Of a stretch of DNA of 64,000 bases, positions 46,501 through 56,224 are shown piece after piece. A program made the position numbers and the translations under genes. The stretch's first letter is position 1. Every line of letters begins with the position of its first letter. The notes below the pieces were generated by a model. It searched no databases. It had not been told where the DNA came from and saw nothing but the letters and a program-made list of their open reading frames with translations. The stretch is from NCBI GenBank assembly GCA_012932865.1, contig SAXG01000011.1, positions 434,001 to 498,000 on the forward strand, in the 5' to 3' direction. The stretch is from Amylostereum areolatum. Taxonomy: Eukaryota > Basidiomycota > Agaricomycetes > Russulales > Stereaceae.

Positions 46501-47471
46501 CTGCGGGTGCGGTGGCCAGTTTTTGTCGGAGGGCGCCGCCTGGGGATTTTGGATCCACGGAGTCGAGGAGGGCCAGGAGCGAGGTGAGCATGTAGTACAC
46601 CATGGGGTGGCGGGGATTTTGTTGCAACCACGGGACGATCTTCTCGAGCTCCAGCGGAGACAGATGTCCGAGACGCGCGATGAGAAAAAGGTTGGTGCCC
46701 AGGGACCGTCGTTCGTACAGCAGGTACTCCACGCGCGCCGACAACGCATTCTGTCCCAGCCGGATGTTGGCGCCTACGGAAGGTCAGAACGCGTGCGAAC
46801 CAAGGACAAGGACGAGGACGAGGTACCTTGCACCGTCGTCGCGCTCCCCGCATTTTGCACGGCCGTCTGCGCCTTGACGATCGTCTGCTCCATCTTTCCG
46901 ATTTCGGCGATGACTTTGGCGCCGAGGCCGGGGAGGATGTTGCGCTGGACGAAGAGGTCGATCTGGGCGTGCAGCGCCGTGCAGTCGGACGTGCTGGCGA
47001 CGTGGGCGGTGTCGAGGAGGGATTGCAGGCACTCGACGAGGTCTCGCCGCCGGTTGTGGTATTCGAGGACGACGTGTTCGAGGATGTCGGGCGGGGGAAG
47101 GTTCGGGTTGGCGGAGATGACGTGCTGCATGAGGTTGGTGACATGGCGCTCGGAACAGTCGAGAGTTTGGCCGAGGAAGATGGCTTGGTTGGCGAAGTCG
47201 GGGTTGACTGTGATTTGCCCGGTCGGAAGCGTCACTTTCCCTGCGAAGTGCGTGTTCTTTGAGCGCGTGTGGTGGGTTGAAACGGAGGGGGGGGGCACGC
47301 ACCTGATTGAAGCTCCTTCCTTTCTGCTTCCGAGGGCGGGCCCACGTCGAAAAGCGCGGTGAGAGATGGCCTGTGGACCAGTAGAAGGTCGAAAAGCTCC
47401 TGTTCGTCCGAAGCCACGCCGGTGTTTAGAACACCTTGAAGGAGGGAACGCAAATGTGAAACGGGGGCCAT
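40522..47471 (-). CDS. NUP192: nucleoporin Nup192/Nup205, inner-ring scaffold
   Basis: Twelve exons on the minus strand (47471-47303, 47240-46827, 46773-42429, 42373-42209, 42153-42032, 41974-41825, 41772-41631, 41574-41473, 41420-41346, 41289-40974, 40912-40710, 40656-40522) give about 2111 residues, typical for Nup192/Nup205. Supporting segments are ANIRLGQNALSARVEYLLYE, KLPAFLQWAVWSTQ, LPQAVRVAVLEFFSQNTGPG, CILDHRVELVRGNLYAALIN, NSGFGSIHTTLLSLAARSF and the C-terminal NQAYIDTMSRRLRDVLGLH. The protein is an alpha-helical solenoid of the nuclear-pore inner ring, binding Nic96 and Nup53-type partners. The intron at 41630-41575 uses a GC donor. Two extra bases disturb the frame, one in the CCCC run (minus-strand sense) at 45829-45832 and one near 41145-41152. 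Removing both makes every phase close. The start ATG overlaps the opposite-strand ATG at 47470. Confidence 0.92.
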
Positions 47472-47535
47472 GTCTGTGCGCAACGTTAGCCATACAGTCA
47501 GCATCAAAACCTCGCTTAGCGCACTTTCCGTGAAT

Positions 47536-47808
47536 ATGAGTCAAGAGGAGGAGGAAGAGGGAGATAAAGAGCAAGGAAGCGACGAGGACCGTCGCCGTCC
47601 GGTTTCAAGTCGCGTTGAAGCGCGTCGCGCACGCTTGGCGCGTGAGAACGCTCGTTTGAAGCCCATTACAGAAAAGTGTAGCTCGCCCTTCAAACGGACC
47701 GCAACGATCCCGCCTCTACACAATTGGAATGATATGGGAAACGCGCTCAGGCTTTCCCTCCTTCCTCTGCTTGCGCTGGCGTTCATCTTCGGCTTCATAG
47801 ATCTATAG
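47536..47808 (+). CDS. small acidic/basic protein with a C-terminal membrane segment (hypothetical, tail-anchored?)
   Basis: An intronless frame of 90 codons starts MSQEEEEEGDKEQG, continues through a basic middle (RVEARRARLARENARLKP) and ends in a hydrophobic stretch of about 20 residues (LSLLPLLALAFIFGFIDL) at the very C-terminus. That is the layout of a tail-anchored protein. An in-frame upstream ATG at 47470 would add 22 residues and overlaps the NUP192 start codon on the other strand. The gene would share a very short bidirectional promoter with NUP192. Charge order and a single terminal membrane span are unlikely by chance. No family is recognised and no function is proposed. Confidence 0.45.
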   Translation: MSQEEEEEGDKEQGSDEDRRRPVSSRVEARRARLARENARLKPITEKCSSPFKRTATIPPLHNWNDMGNALRLSLLPLLALAFIFGFIDL

Positions 47809-47981
47809 GTCAGCTGTCCGATGCCTTCCCACACGGACCATGGTGTATCTGATTGCTATAGGATGTACCATAGCTGCCAACGCTTCCCGGTCTTCCGTGT
47901 TTTCAAGTTTCCACGCTAGCCCTGCTACACCTACACGAAGGTAGCCACTGCCCTCTGTGCCCGCACTCTTTTAATTATCGC

Positions 47982-49616
47982 ATGCCCGTGCGCCTTCGCC
48001 CGCGCGTACAACTTTCAGGTCAACTCAAAAAAGCCATGCTACCCCGCGTCATCCAGCCTCCCCGACACACCCTGCCGCCCCCGAGCTCCCCGCCGCCGGA
48101 CTACGCCACCTGGACAAAAGACCAGCTCATCGAGCGCCTCAGGAAGCTCGACGGACGACGGCACCCCTCCCCGCCCCCCTCCCGCGCGCCTCCCAAAACC
48201 TTCGACTTCTCCAAGGCGCCCCGCCGCAAGATCGCGCTCAAGTTCTGCTACGTCGGCTCGGAGTACGGCGGACTCGTGTTCCAGGACGCGGACACGGCGC
48301 TGCCGACGGTCGAGGAGACGCTGTACAATGCGCTCGCGAAAACGCGCTTGATCGACGGCGGCGCGGGGCCCAAGGCGTGCGAGTGGGAGAGGTGCGGGCG
48401 GACGGATCGCGGGGTCAGCAGCGCGGGGCAGGTCATCAGTCTATACGTGCGTTCGGCCTTGGGATCGCCGCCAAATCTGGCCCCGGAGACGGACACGGAG
48501 GCGCGGACAGACGCGGGCGGGGCCATCGACGCACCTGCGGACGTGCCACAGGAGCAGGGGCAGGAGGAGGAGGAGGGGGCCTTCGGCGGACTGGAAGGTT
48601 TCGAGTCCCTCGACCTGGAGCCAGAATCGGGCCCCTCCGCGTCCACCTGCACCGCGCCTCCTTCAAAAGAGCTGCGCTACGTGGCCACCCTCAACCGCGT
48701 CCTGCCGCCCTCCCTCCGCGTCCTCGCCTGGTCCCCCGTCTCCCCCGACTTCTCCGCGCGCTACTCCTGCCGCGCCCGCCACTACAAGTACTTCTTCCAC
48801 CCGCACGCGCTCGACATCGAGGCCATGCGCCGCGGCGCCGCGCGCGTCGTCGGCGCGCACGACTTTCGCAACCTGTCCAAGCTCGATCCGGGGAAGCAGC
48901 TCACGAACTACACGCGCGAGATCGCGCGCGCGGAGATCAACCCGGTGGAGGGCACGGCGATGTACGTGCTCGACCTCGTCGGGAACGCGTTCCTCTACCA
49001 CCAAGTGCGGCACATCATGGGCGTGCTCTTCCTCGTCGGCGCGGGGCTCGAGGCGCCCTCGATCATCACCGACCTCACGAACGCCGACCCGTCCGCGCCG
49101 ATCCCCGCGTACGCGCCCGCGGACCCTGCCCCCGCGGTGGTGACCTGCAAACCGGTGTACGATATGGCGGACGCGCTCCCGCTCGTGCTTTGGGACTGCA
49201 AGTACGCGGAGGGCGACGTGCGCTGGCAGGCGGACGGCGCTCCCTCCGACCGCGCGACGGAGCAGGAGGACCGATGGTCGAGCTTGTACGAGCAGATGCA
49301 GGCGATCCACCAGCGTGCGCAGATCCACGGGGCCATCGACAAGCTCTTCCTGGACGCGTCGGCCGTCTACCATCGCCCCTCTCCGAACCCGTTCCCGCTC
49401 GCGCGACCGCTCGCCGAAACGCCGGACGCGCTCGCAGGCAAGGGCGTCTTTTCGATTCCGACCGGGGGCGGCACGTTCCGGCGGACAGGCAAATACGTGC
49501 CGGTGCTGGAGAGGAAACGGCTGGAACACGTTGACATTGTGAACGAGCGGTGGAGGCAGAACAAGGCCGGCAAGGCCGACGCGGGAAGGCTGGCGGACGA
49601 CGACGGGGACGAGTGA
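47982..49616 (+). CDS. DEG1: tRNA pseudouridine(38/39) synthase, TruA family (Deg1/Pus3)
   Basis: A single exon of 544 residues. The catalytic motif CGRTDRGVSSAGQVISLYVR carries the TruA Asp nucleophile around residue 140. Upstream are FDFSKAPRRKIALKFCYVGS and LPTVEETLYNAL; downstream come LRYVATLNRVLPPSLRVLAW, SARYSCRARHYKYFF, GAHDFRNLSKLDPGKQLTNY and NAFLYHQVRHIMGVLFLVG. The presence of the long N- and C-terminal parts, and of GAHDFRNLSK, favours Deg1/Pus3 over Pus1. It isomerises U38/U39 in the tRNA anticodon stem. An Ala/Glu-rich insert (about residues 165-225) splits the domain. A second in-frame Met at 48036 could be used; a basic leader before it might direct mitochondrial import. Unlike its neighbours it has no intron. 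Confidence 0.92.
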   Translation: MPVRLRPRVQLSGQLKKAMLPRVIQPPRHTLPPPSSPPPDYATWTKDQLIERLRKLDGRRHPSPPPSRAPPKTFDFSKAPRRKIALKFCYVGSEYGGLVFQDADTALPTVEETLYNALAKTRLIDGGAGPKACEWERCGRTDRGVSSAGQVISLYVRSALGSPPNLAPETDTEARTDAGGAIDAPADVPQEQGQEEEEGAFGGLEGFESLDLEPESGPSASTCTAPPSKELRYVATLNRVLPPSLRVLAWSPVSPDFSARYSCRARHYKYFFHPHALDIEAMRRGAARVVGAHDFRNLSKLDPGKQLTNYTREIARAEINPVEGTAMYVLDLVGNAFLYHQVRHIMGVLFLVGAGLEAPSIITDLTNADPSAPIPAYAPADPAPAVVTCKPVYDMADALPLVLWDCKYAEGDVRWQADGAPSDRATEQEDRWSSLYEQMQAIHQRAQIHGAIDKLFLDASAVYHRPSPNPFPLARPLAETPDALAGKGVFSIPTGGGTFRRTGKYVPVLERKRLEHVDIVNERWRQNKAGKADAGRLADDDGDE

Positions 49617-50933
49617 CTGAGCGCGTACTGTAGGTCCTTCTCGTCCAGTGCACCGCCGTGAGTAGTACTGACGGCCTGGCCTTGCAGGTGAAGGGCGTCA
49701 GACCGTCGGGTGCTATCCGGTTCCCAACCACTCGTAGAACTTGCATTAGAGTTCATGCCGCCATTCGACGATTATCATTAGCCGAGGGGCTTCCTAGTGA
49801 TGGCCAGAAAGAAGTTTGTACCGGACAGCAAATAGGAGGCGATGCGTTCGACGCCCCTATAAGACGGTGCTCACAGTCGCTCGGGCTCCCTGCGCGCGTT
49901 TATATCTCAGAGTTACACTGAGAGGTGTAAGTAACGAAGAGCTCGAGGACACTGTTTTTTCATCGATTACGGTGTTCAGGGATACAATTCGGTGCGAGTG
50001 TGCGTGGTCGAAGTCGACATCGAATTCGTCCGCCCTTTGCATGTGGATGACATGACAATGATTTCCACGGCACGCGCGCCCGCCGCCACGCTCCTTTTGG
50101 GGTGCACTTCGGTCCCACAGTCCCTTACGGGCGATAATGTTCCATCCATGGCGTCGAAACTGACAGGACCGGATCGCAAGCAGCCTCACTCAGCCCGTTG
50201 AGGGGGGAAGACACCGCCAAGGCTCGAGCTCGTCGCCGAAGAACGCCCCATCTTCTCCAGTACGTCTTATCTTTATAACGCCGCCACAGCTGACCTGATG
50301 CGAACGCCCTGAACATCGGCCGTACGGCCACGGTGATCCCAGCGTTTCTCTGGGGGGTCCGTGAGCAATGGCAAGACGAGGTTCGATTTGGAATCGCGGC
50401 CGCGCACGACTCGCGCGATGGGGAGGAGGGAGGCCGGAGGGGGGGCGGGGGCGGGGGAGAAAGGGTGGAACGTGTTTAATCTGAGACGGGGGCGGATACC
50501 GCAGTGATGCAAGGAGTGGAGCGAAGCCGGGCGGCCCGGGTACCCCAAAAAGGAAATAAATTCCCAACCGCCAACGAGCAAAACCCGAGCCCTGCGGTTT
50601 GCGCACTGAAGCTCACCCAACGCCCACGGCGAGCCTTGCCTGTACGCTTGCCCCCGTCCCCCGCCCAGCCCGTCCCTTCCCCTCTCCCCCCCTCATCCCC
50701 TCAAAAATCTTTTTCTGTACATAATCGTGAGTCTCTCCCCTCTCGCTCCCTCCCTCAAATCCCTCGTCGTCGTTATCGATGGCGGCCCCTCGTCGTGGGA
50801 TGCAGCGCTGGCGGCCGTTGCTCCACGCGCCCGACACCCCTCGCGTTTCGACGTGTCTCCGTCCCCTCTCCCCCTCCATCGCGCTCTCCCCACGTGTCCT
50901 GCACCCTGCTCACTCGTTTTCCGACGCGCACAG
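49617..50933. other. intergenic spacer with C/T-rich NHP6 promoter region
   Basis: No supported gene. A G-rich block at about 50425-50460 and a long C/T-rich run at about 50645-50910 precede the NHP6 start. Pyrimidine tracts like this mark strong promoters of many fungal genes. The part before 50200 is featureless. Confidence 0.45.
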
Positions 50934-51659
50934 ATGCCGAAAGAAGCGACAAAGTCCAAGGTCCGTCCCTCCCCGCCGCTCACCCTAGCATATAGCCTCA
51001 TACCCACCCCAGCGCACCGCCCGCAAGGCGACCGAGAAGAGCGAGAAGGCTCCCCGCACGAAACGTCCCGCGAAGGACCCCAAGGCTCCCAAGAGGGCGC
51101 TGTCCGCGTACATGTTCTTCAGCCAGGACTGGCGGGAGAGGATCAGAGCCGAGAACCCCGACGCGAGCTTCGGTAGGTCTCTTGCCTGCTTGCGGCCCCT
51201 TCTGCCTCGTCCTCGGAGATCGCTGCGGTCCGTCGCGGTCTGGGCGAGTCGTCCCAACGCTCTCCGGAACGGTGACGTCGATGATGGGACATCGTGTCGA
51301 GCGTCGATCGGGCCACGGCCGTTCCTCCTGCGCTTGGCCTCGTTTGCGTTTCGCGTACCTTGCTCATGCGCTTTGGGTTTTGCAGGCGAAGTCGGCAAGT
51401 TGCTCGGTGCCAAGTGGAAGGAGCTCGACGACACGGAGAAAAAGGTGCGCATACATCCACCTTTGTCCACCGCGACCAGGCTGACGCTTTTACTGCAGCC
51501 CTACCACGACAAGGCCACCCGTGACAAGGCGCGCGCAGAGGCGGACAAAGCGGAATATGAGGTAGGGCCGCGCATACACTCGCTTGTGGCTTGATCTGAC
51601 ACGCGGTGTAGGAGAACAAAGCGAACGGCAGCGGTGACGGCGATGACGATGACGAGTAA
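50934..51659 (+). CDS. NHP6: HMG-box non-histone chromosomal protein (Nhp6-like)
   Basis: Five exons (50934-50960, 51013-51172, 51386-51444, 51499-51561, 51612-51659) give 118 residues. A Lys/Arg-rich N-terminal arm leads into one HMG box: DPKAPKRALSAYMFFSQDWR, RIRAENPDASFGEVGKLLG, AKWKELDDTEKKPYHDKA. A short acidic tail closes the protein. Nhp6 bends DNA, assists the FACT complex on nucleosomes and promotes transcription, including by Pol III. Length, the single box and the basic N-terminal arm match Nhp6 and not the multi-box HMGB or UBF proteins. Intron 2 is 213 nt. All phases close. A long C/T-rich promoter fits high expression. Confidence 0.93.
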
Positions 51660-52499
51660 ACGTCCCATCGTCCTGCCTTTTGGCGTATGGATTTTGTGTT
51701 CGGCTTCGTTTCCTCCCGCACCCCGCACCTTTTTCGCCCGCTCGTACCATAACTTACAAACCCCTTGACACGCCCACGCCCACTCTCCCTCTTTCTCGCT
51801 CTCGTCTGTCGTCTCCGCCTCTCCTTGCCTCGATTCGTTTGTCCTCTGTTTCAGTCTGGCCTTGCTACGCCCTCGGTCACTCCCACGCACGCCTACGGTA
51901 CTCATATATCTGCCCGTGGGCCCAGTACGGTACGTAGCGCACCTGAGATACGTGTACAGTAATGTTATTCGCTCGTCTGTATCAAAACTCTTTCTCTAGA
52001 TTGTATGACGGCTCGCAGTCACGATCGTTAGGGCTAACGGTCTTCCTCGTGGGACAGATGAACAGTCGCGTCATTCAGGCAGACGCGCTCCCACTCGATC
52101 CGCGGATACCACATACATAGTAACTATACTTACCTTCGGAAGGGCCAATACACGAGAACGTGGGGCACCCGGGGTATACGCAAACAATGCACTTATCACT
52201 CATGGTGCATGGTGCATGATCGAATCACTCGTATCGGATCCGGAGTTCCAATGAAGTGAACGTCTCTGCTCTGTATGTCGGTTGACCCTCGCCCACAACT
52301 CGCCCAACCCTCGCGAATCTAATTTACCGACTGACTAGCTGCCTCCGACTCCCCAGACGTGCTCACCTCGTGCTCTTGGCGGCTGCAGGCATGATGATGG
52401 CTTATACTTAACAAGACCGCGTTGTGGTTTGAACACTTACGGTCCGCTCCCCTGCAGGCCTCTGCTTCCACCTCTCCTCAAATCACCCAACTTTCAAAC
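51660..52499. other. spacer between NHP6 and cassette copy B
   Basis: The first 300 bases are NHP6 3' flank. From about 52280 on it matches the upstream region of the copy A oxygenase (reverse orientation), so it belongs to the duplication. No extra gene is seen. Confidence 0.5.
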
Positions 52500-54000
52500 A
52501 TGGCTTTCCTCGGATTCAGAGGCGAGCCACCGATCCCAGATGCGCTGAAGCCCCTCCGCGCTTCGATCGTCGACGAACCGCCCTTCGTCTCCGGCACGCT
52601 TCCCCTCCCGCCCGACCTGTTCACGCTCTACTACCACGCCGACGCCACTGACACCACCCGGTGCGTGATGTGCCCCAAGTTCGGCTCCGCTGCAGCTCGC
52701 GTGCTCACGAATCCGCGAAAGCCGCATCGACCTCGCGCGCGCATCGCCCGACGAGCTGGCCGCCCTCGCCCATGCCTGCCAGCCCGCCACGTTCGGCCTC
52801 GGCCAGAAGGACGTCCTGGACGAGACCTACCGCAAGGCGGCCAAGATGGACGCCGCCGCGTTCGCGACCCCGCTCGTCCCCGAACGCACGGCCTTGCTCG
52901 ACATCGTGCGCGGCCACCTCCTCCAAGGCGTCGAGTCCGCCCGCCCGATCCGGGTCGAGCTTTACAAGCTCAACGTCTACGGTGCGCTCCTGCCTCATCT
53001 TCTCCTAAAACACGCGTTGAGTGCATGTATGCGTATGTTTATAGGCGAAGGTGCGTTTTTCAAGGCCCACGTCGACACGCCTCGCAGCAAATCCATGTTC
53101 GGCTCCCTGGTGGTCGTCTTCCCCACCGACCACGAAGGCGGCACGCTCACCTTCCGGCACGGCCGCGAAACATGGGACTTCGACTCCTCCCGCGCCCTCT
53201 CGGACGATCAAGCCCAAGCCCACGCGTCAAGCACGCCCTCCGTCGCGTTCGCGGCGTTCTTCAGCGACGTCCAGCACGAGGTCTCCCTCGTCACCCGCGG
53301 CCACCGCGTCACGCTGACCTACAACCTCTACTTCGGCGACATGGAGAAGGGCGGGAACGCCGGCGCGACGAACGCGCGCATGGCCATCCTGGCCGCGAAC
53401 GAGGCGCAGATCCGCGCCTGCCTCGAAACCGCCCTCGCCGACCCGACCTTCCTCCGGGACGGGGGCACGCTGGGCTTCGGCCTGCGCCACGTCTACCCGT
53501 TCTCCCACTCGATCGCGCACGTCCCGCGCCTGCTCAAGGGCAGGGACGCCACGCTCCACCGCGTGCTCGCCGCGCTCGGGCTCGAGCCGACCGTCTACCT
53601 CGTGTACAGCGCCGAGGACGAGATCGACTACCTCCTGCCCGCGCCGTTCGAGGCCGCCGGCCGGTGCGTCGACGACGCGTACACGCACCTGGAGGCCGTG
53701 CGCGACAACGGCGGGGTCGTGCTCGAGTACTGGAGGAACGACAGGGAGGTGGACGAGAGCGTGGCGTGGGTGACGGGCGTCGCCGAGGGCCTGAACCGCT
53801 GCTCGCGCGCGTTCGCGACGTACGGGAACGAGCCGTCCTTCGCGTACTCGTACGGAGAGATGTGTCTCGTCGTGCGCGTGGGGCAGGCCGCGGACAGGAC
53901 GACGCCGCCCGACTGGGAGACGCTCAAGGCCGCCGCGAGGAGGACGAGAAGGCACGATGCCCGGCGGATATGGAACGACGAAAGGCTCCGTGTGGGGTAG
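52500..54000 (+). CDS. 2-oxoglutarate/Fe(II)-dependent oxygenase (cassette copy B)
   Basis: Exons 52500-52660, 52722-52981 and 53045-54000 give 458 residues. It keeps every catalytic element of copy A: FFKAHVDTPRSKSMFGSLVV with the HxD ligands, GGTLTFRHGRETWDF, and FSDVQHEVSLVTRGHRVTL. The N-terminus MAFLGFRGEPPIPDALKPLR has two more residues than copy A. Both introns are in the same places; the second (52982-53044, 63 nt) is again stop-free and divisible by three. The protein ends early at TAG 53998-54000, where copy A reads on for about 15 codons. The frame reopens directly after this TAG and runs into the F-box homologous region. The oxygenase looks functional. Substrate unknown. Confidence 0.85.
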
Positions 54001-54093
54001 GTGGATTCCACGGTCGGGTCCGACTATGTGCTACGCGCGATCCTGACCTATCGCACGCGTTGCAGCGGCCCCTCTTATACGGAGTCCTCGCTC

Positions 54094-56020
54094 GCATCCG
54101 ACGACGAACCTCTGACAGACAGCGAAGAAGGGTACGACGAGCCCGATGTGCCCGAGGACTCCATCGATCTCCCGCCGGACCCGTCCCCGGTGTACGCGCT
54201 CCCTGCCGAACTTTTGTGTCGCATTTTTGCAGAGCTGGGTCGAGAGGAACCCCTAGGATACGACAACGACGACGACAACTCGGACGACGACGCCGGGGAG
54301 CGGAACCCGTCCTGGTACATCTCAGAAGACGAGGACAGCGAGAACGACGAGGACAGCGAGAACGACGAGGACAGCGAGAACGACGAGGACAGCGAGAACG
54401 ACGAGGACAGCGAGAACGACGAGGACAGCGAGAACGACGACGGACAGCGAGAACGACGACGACGACTCGGACGACGAAGCATCCGACACCTCAGACCGTT
54501 CCTCAACCTCGTCTGAATGCGCGGGCTCCCTGTCGGGGGACAGCCTGAGGCGAGGGTCGCTCGGCTGGGCCAAGGTCACGCATGTTTGTCGACACTGGCG
54601 GTACGCGGCCTTGAGCGACGCGACGCTGTGGTGCGCCTTCGCCCCGAACGTCAACGTCCAATGGACGGGCGAGATCCTGCGACGCAGTCAAGGAGCCGCC
54701 CTCGACCTTCGCGTCCCCTTCACGGACAGACTGTTGCGCATACCACGCGACGTCATGGCCCGGGTGCGCTCGCTTGTCGTCAACTTGAACTTGAAGCACC
54801 CGCGCACAGGCGTCACCCAACGCGACGTGTACGACTTCCTCGACCAGCCCGCCCCGCTCCTAGAGGGGTTCGAACTCGTGGCTTCCGATTCCGATTCCAT
54901 CCTACATTCGTACCCTCTTCATTCTGAGCTGTTCCACGGACATGCGCCCCAGCTCGTCCGGTTCTCGACGAGGGACGCGTTCGAGGTTCCCTGGACCTCG
55001 CCCCTCTTCACCAACCTTGCCCACCTTACTGTCGAGTATAATATCAAAAGCGTCACCTGGCGATACCGGTGCCATCCCACCCTCTCGACCATTCTCGCCC
55101 TTTTGCACCGCGCTCGACACATGACGACGCTCACCCTGGTCGGATGCCTTCCCACGAGGGTGCGCGAAGGCGAGGCGTGGTCCAAGCGTGTCGACCTTCC
55201 GGAATTGACTTACATCCGCCTCGGAGGGGTCTCCGTTGGCGTTGTTACGCCCTTCCTCTCCTTCGTCGACGTCCCGTCCACGGCGACGGTCCACGTCGAG
55301 ATGATCAAAGGGGTCGATTTAGAGCAGGAAGATTCGGAGCAGGAAGATTCGGCACAGGAAGATTCGGCGCAGGAAGTTGTCGCGCTCTTCAACCTCGTCT
55401 TTCGCGACCATGCCGCGTCGGTTGGGACCATGTTTATGGCGTTCAACTTACACCGGCTGTGCATCAGCTCGTCCTGCGATGCGGTCCCTCCCGAATCCCT
55501 CGCCCACCCTCGCCCTCATTCTTTCAAGCGCAGTCTCGTCCTCGAGGGCAAGACTTGGAAGGTCAAACGTTCCCTCGCAGAGCACCTCCTCGCAGCAGCG
55601 CCTCCGACGGCCGTCCGCGCTCTGTCCTTCGCAATTTCTGACAACATCAGCGATAGCGACGTCCTGTTCCCGCTGAGCACCCCTCAGGCCTTCGCACACG
55701 CTGCCAGCGTGGAGCACCTCCGTCTCGCCGGAAAGTGCGGCGCAGACAAGCTGGCCTCCTCCATTCGCGCGCTCGAACCCGGCGCAGGCGGGGCAGTATA
55801 CTTCCCATCGCTGTCGTCGCTCGCGCTCCCCGACGGCCTGCACAGCGCATCCTCGGAGGGTGACTCCGATCCCCCAGTCGAAGTGGCTCTTCGGTCGATG
55901 CTTGCCTCGCGTGGTGCCGCAGGCCATCGCATCGGCACGCTGTACACGAGCCGGAAACCTTGGATGGACGACCTGGATGTAAAGGTTGTACCCAGAGAGT
56001 ACGCCTTGGGGGGGCATTAG
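54094..56020 (+). pseudogene. decayed F-box gene (cassette copy B)
   Basis: It is homologous to the copy A F-box protein from its first residue to its end. Where copy A has ATG, copy B has GCA (54094-54096), and no in-frame ATG follows before the F-box, which reads VYALPAELLCRIFAEL. The frame then passes through an expanded minisatellite whose seventh unit is 19 bp instead of 18. This +1 shift leads to a stop at 54514-54516. The remainder (GWAKVTHVCRHWRYAALSD, TLW..., to the C-terminus) stays open in the new frame to TAG 56018-56020. The long intact 3' half suggests recent decay, or a fusion product with the upstream oxygenase if the TAG and the frameshift were both bypassed. A shorter protein from the ATG at 54611 would lack the F-box. 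Confidence 0.75.
54331..54457 (+). repeat. 18-bp coding minisatellite, encoding EDSEND units
   Basis: Six perfect tandem units of GAGGACAGCGAGAACGAC at 54331-54438 are followed by a seventh of 19 bp at 54439-54457 with one inserted C. Copy A has only a short DEDCEND-like stretch at the same place, so the array expanded after the duplication. Confidence 0.92.
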
Positions 56021-56224
56021 AAGACGAAATCCACGGCAGAGCGCGTCCGCCGGCTGACCGGTAGCCTTAGGACTTTCACGCCTTCAAGGGCGGCGACTTT
56101 ACTGATTACTCGGAAGCCCGCTGTATACGATTCTGAATTCATGAATAGGGATTTATTAAAGATTATAATTGGGAACATCGAGCGCTTGAACGAGCAGCAA
56201 GCACATGTAAGTAGGCATAGCACG

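Larger units (their letters stand above)
52280..56020 (+). repeat. inverted segmental duplication, copy B (oxygenase + F-box cassette)
   Basis: It pairs with 33522-37080 in opposite orientation. The homology starts in the upstream flank and ends with the F-box C-terminus. Copy B has gained an 18-bp minisatellite, lost the F-box ATG and shifted the position of the stop between the two genes. Confidence 0.9.

Noticed and set aside
48377..49534. A 385-codon plus-strand frame and several minus-strand frames over DEG1
   Set aside because: They overlap the TruA domain, whose motifs lie in the 544-codon frame. The alternatives have no domain.
52422..54548. A 708-codon plus-strand open frame over cassette copy B
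   Set aside because: It is an Arg/Pro-rich shadow in a different frame from the 2OG-oxygenase, which carries all catalytic residues.
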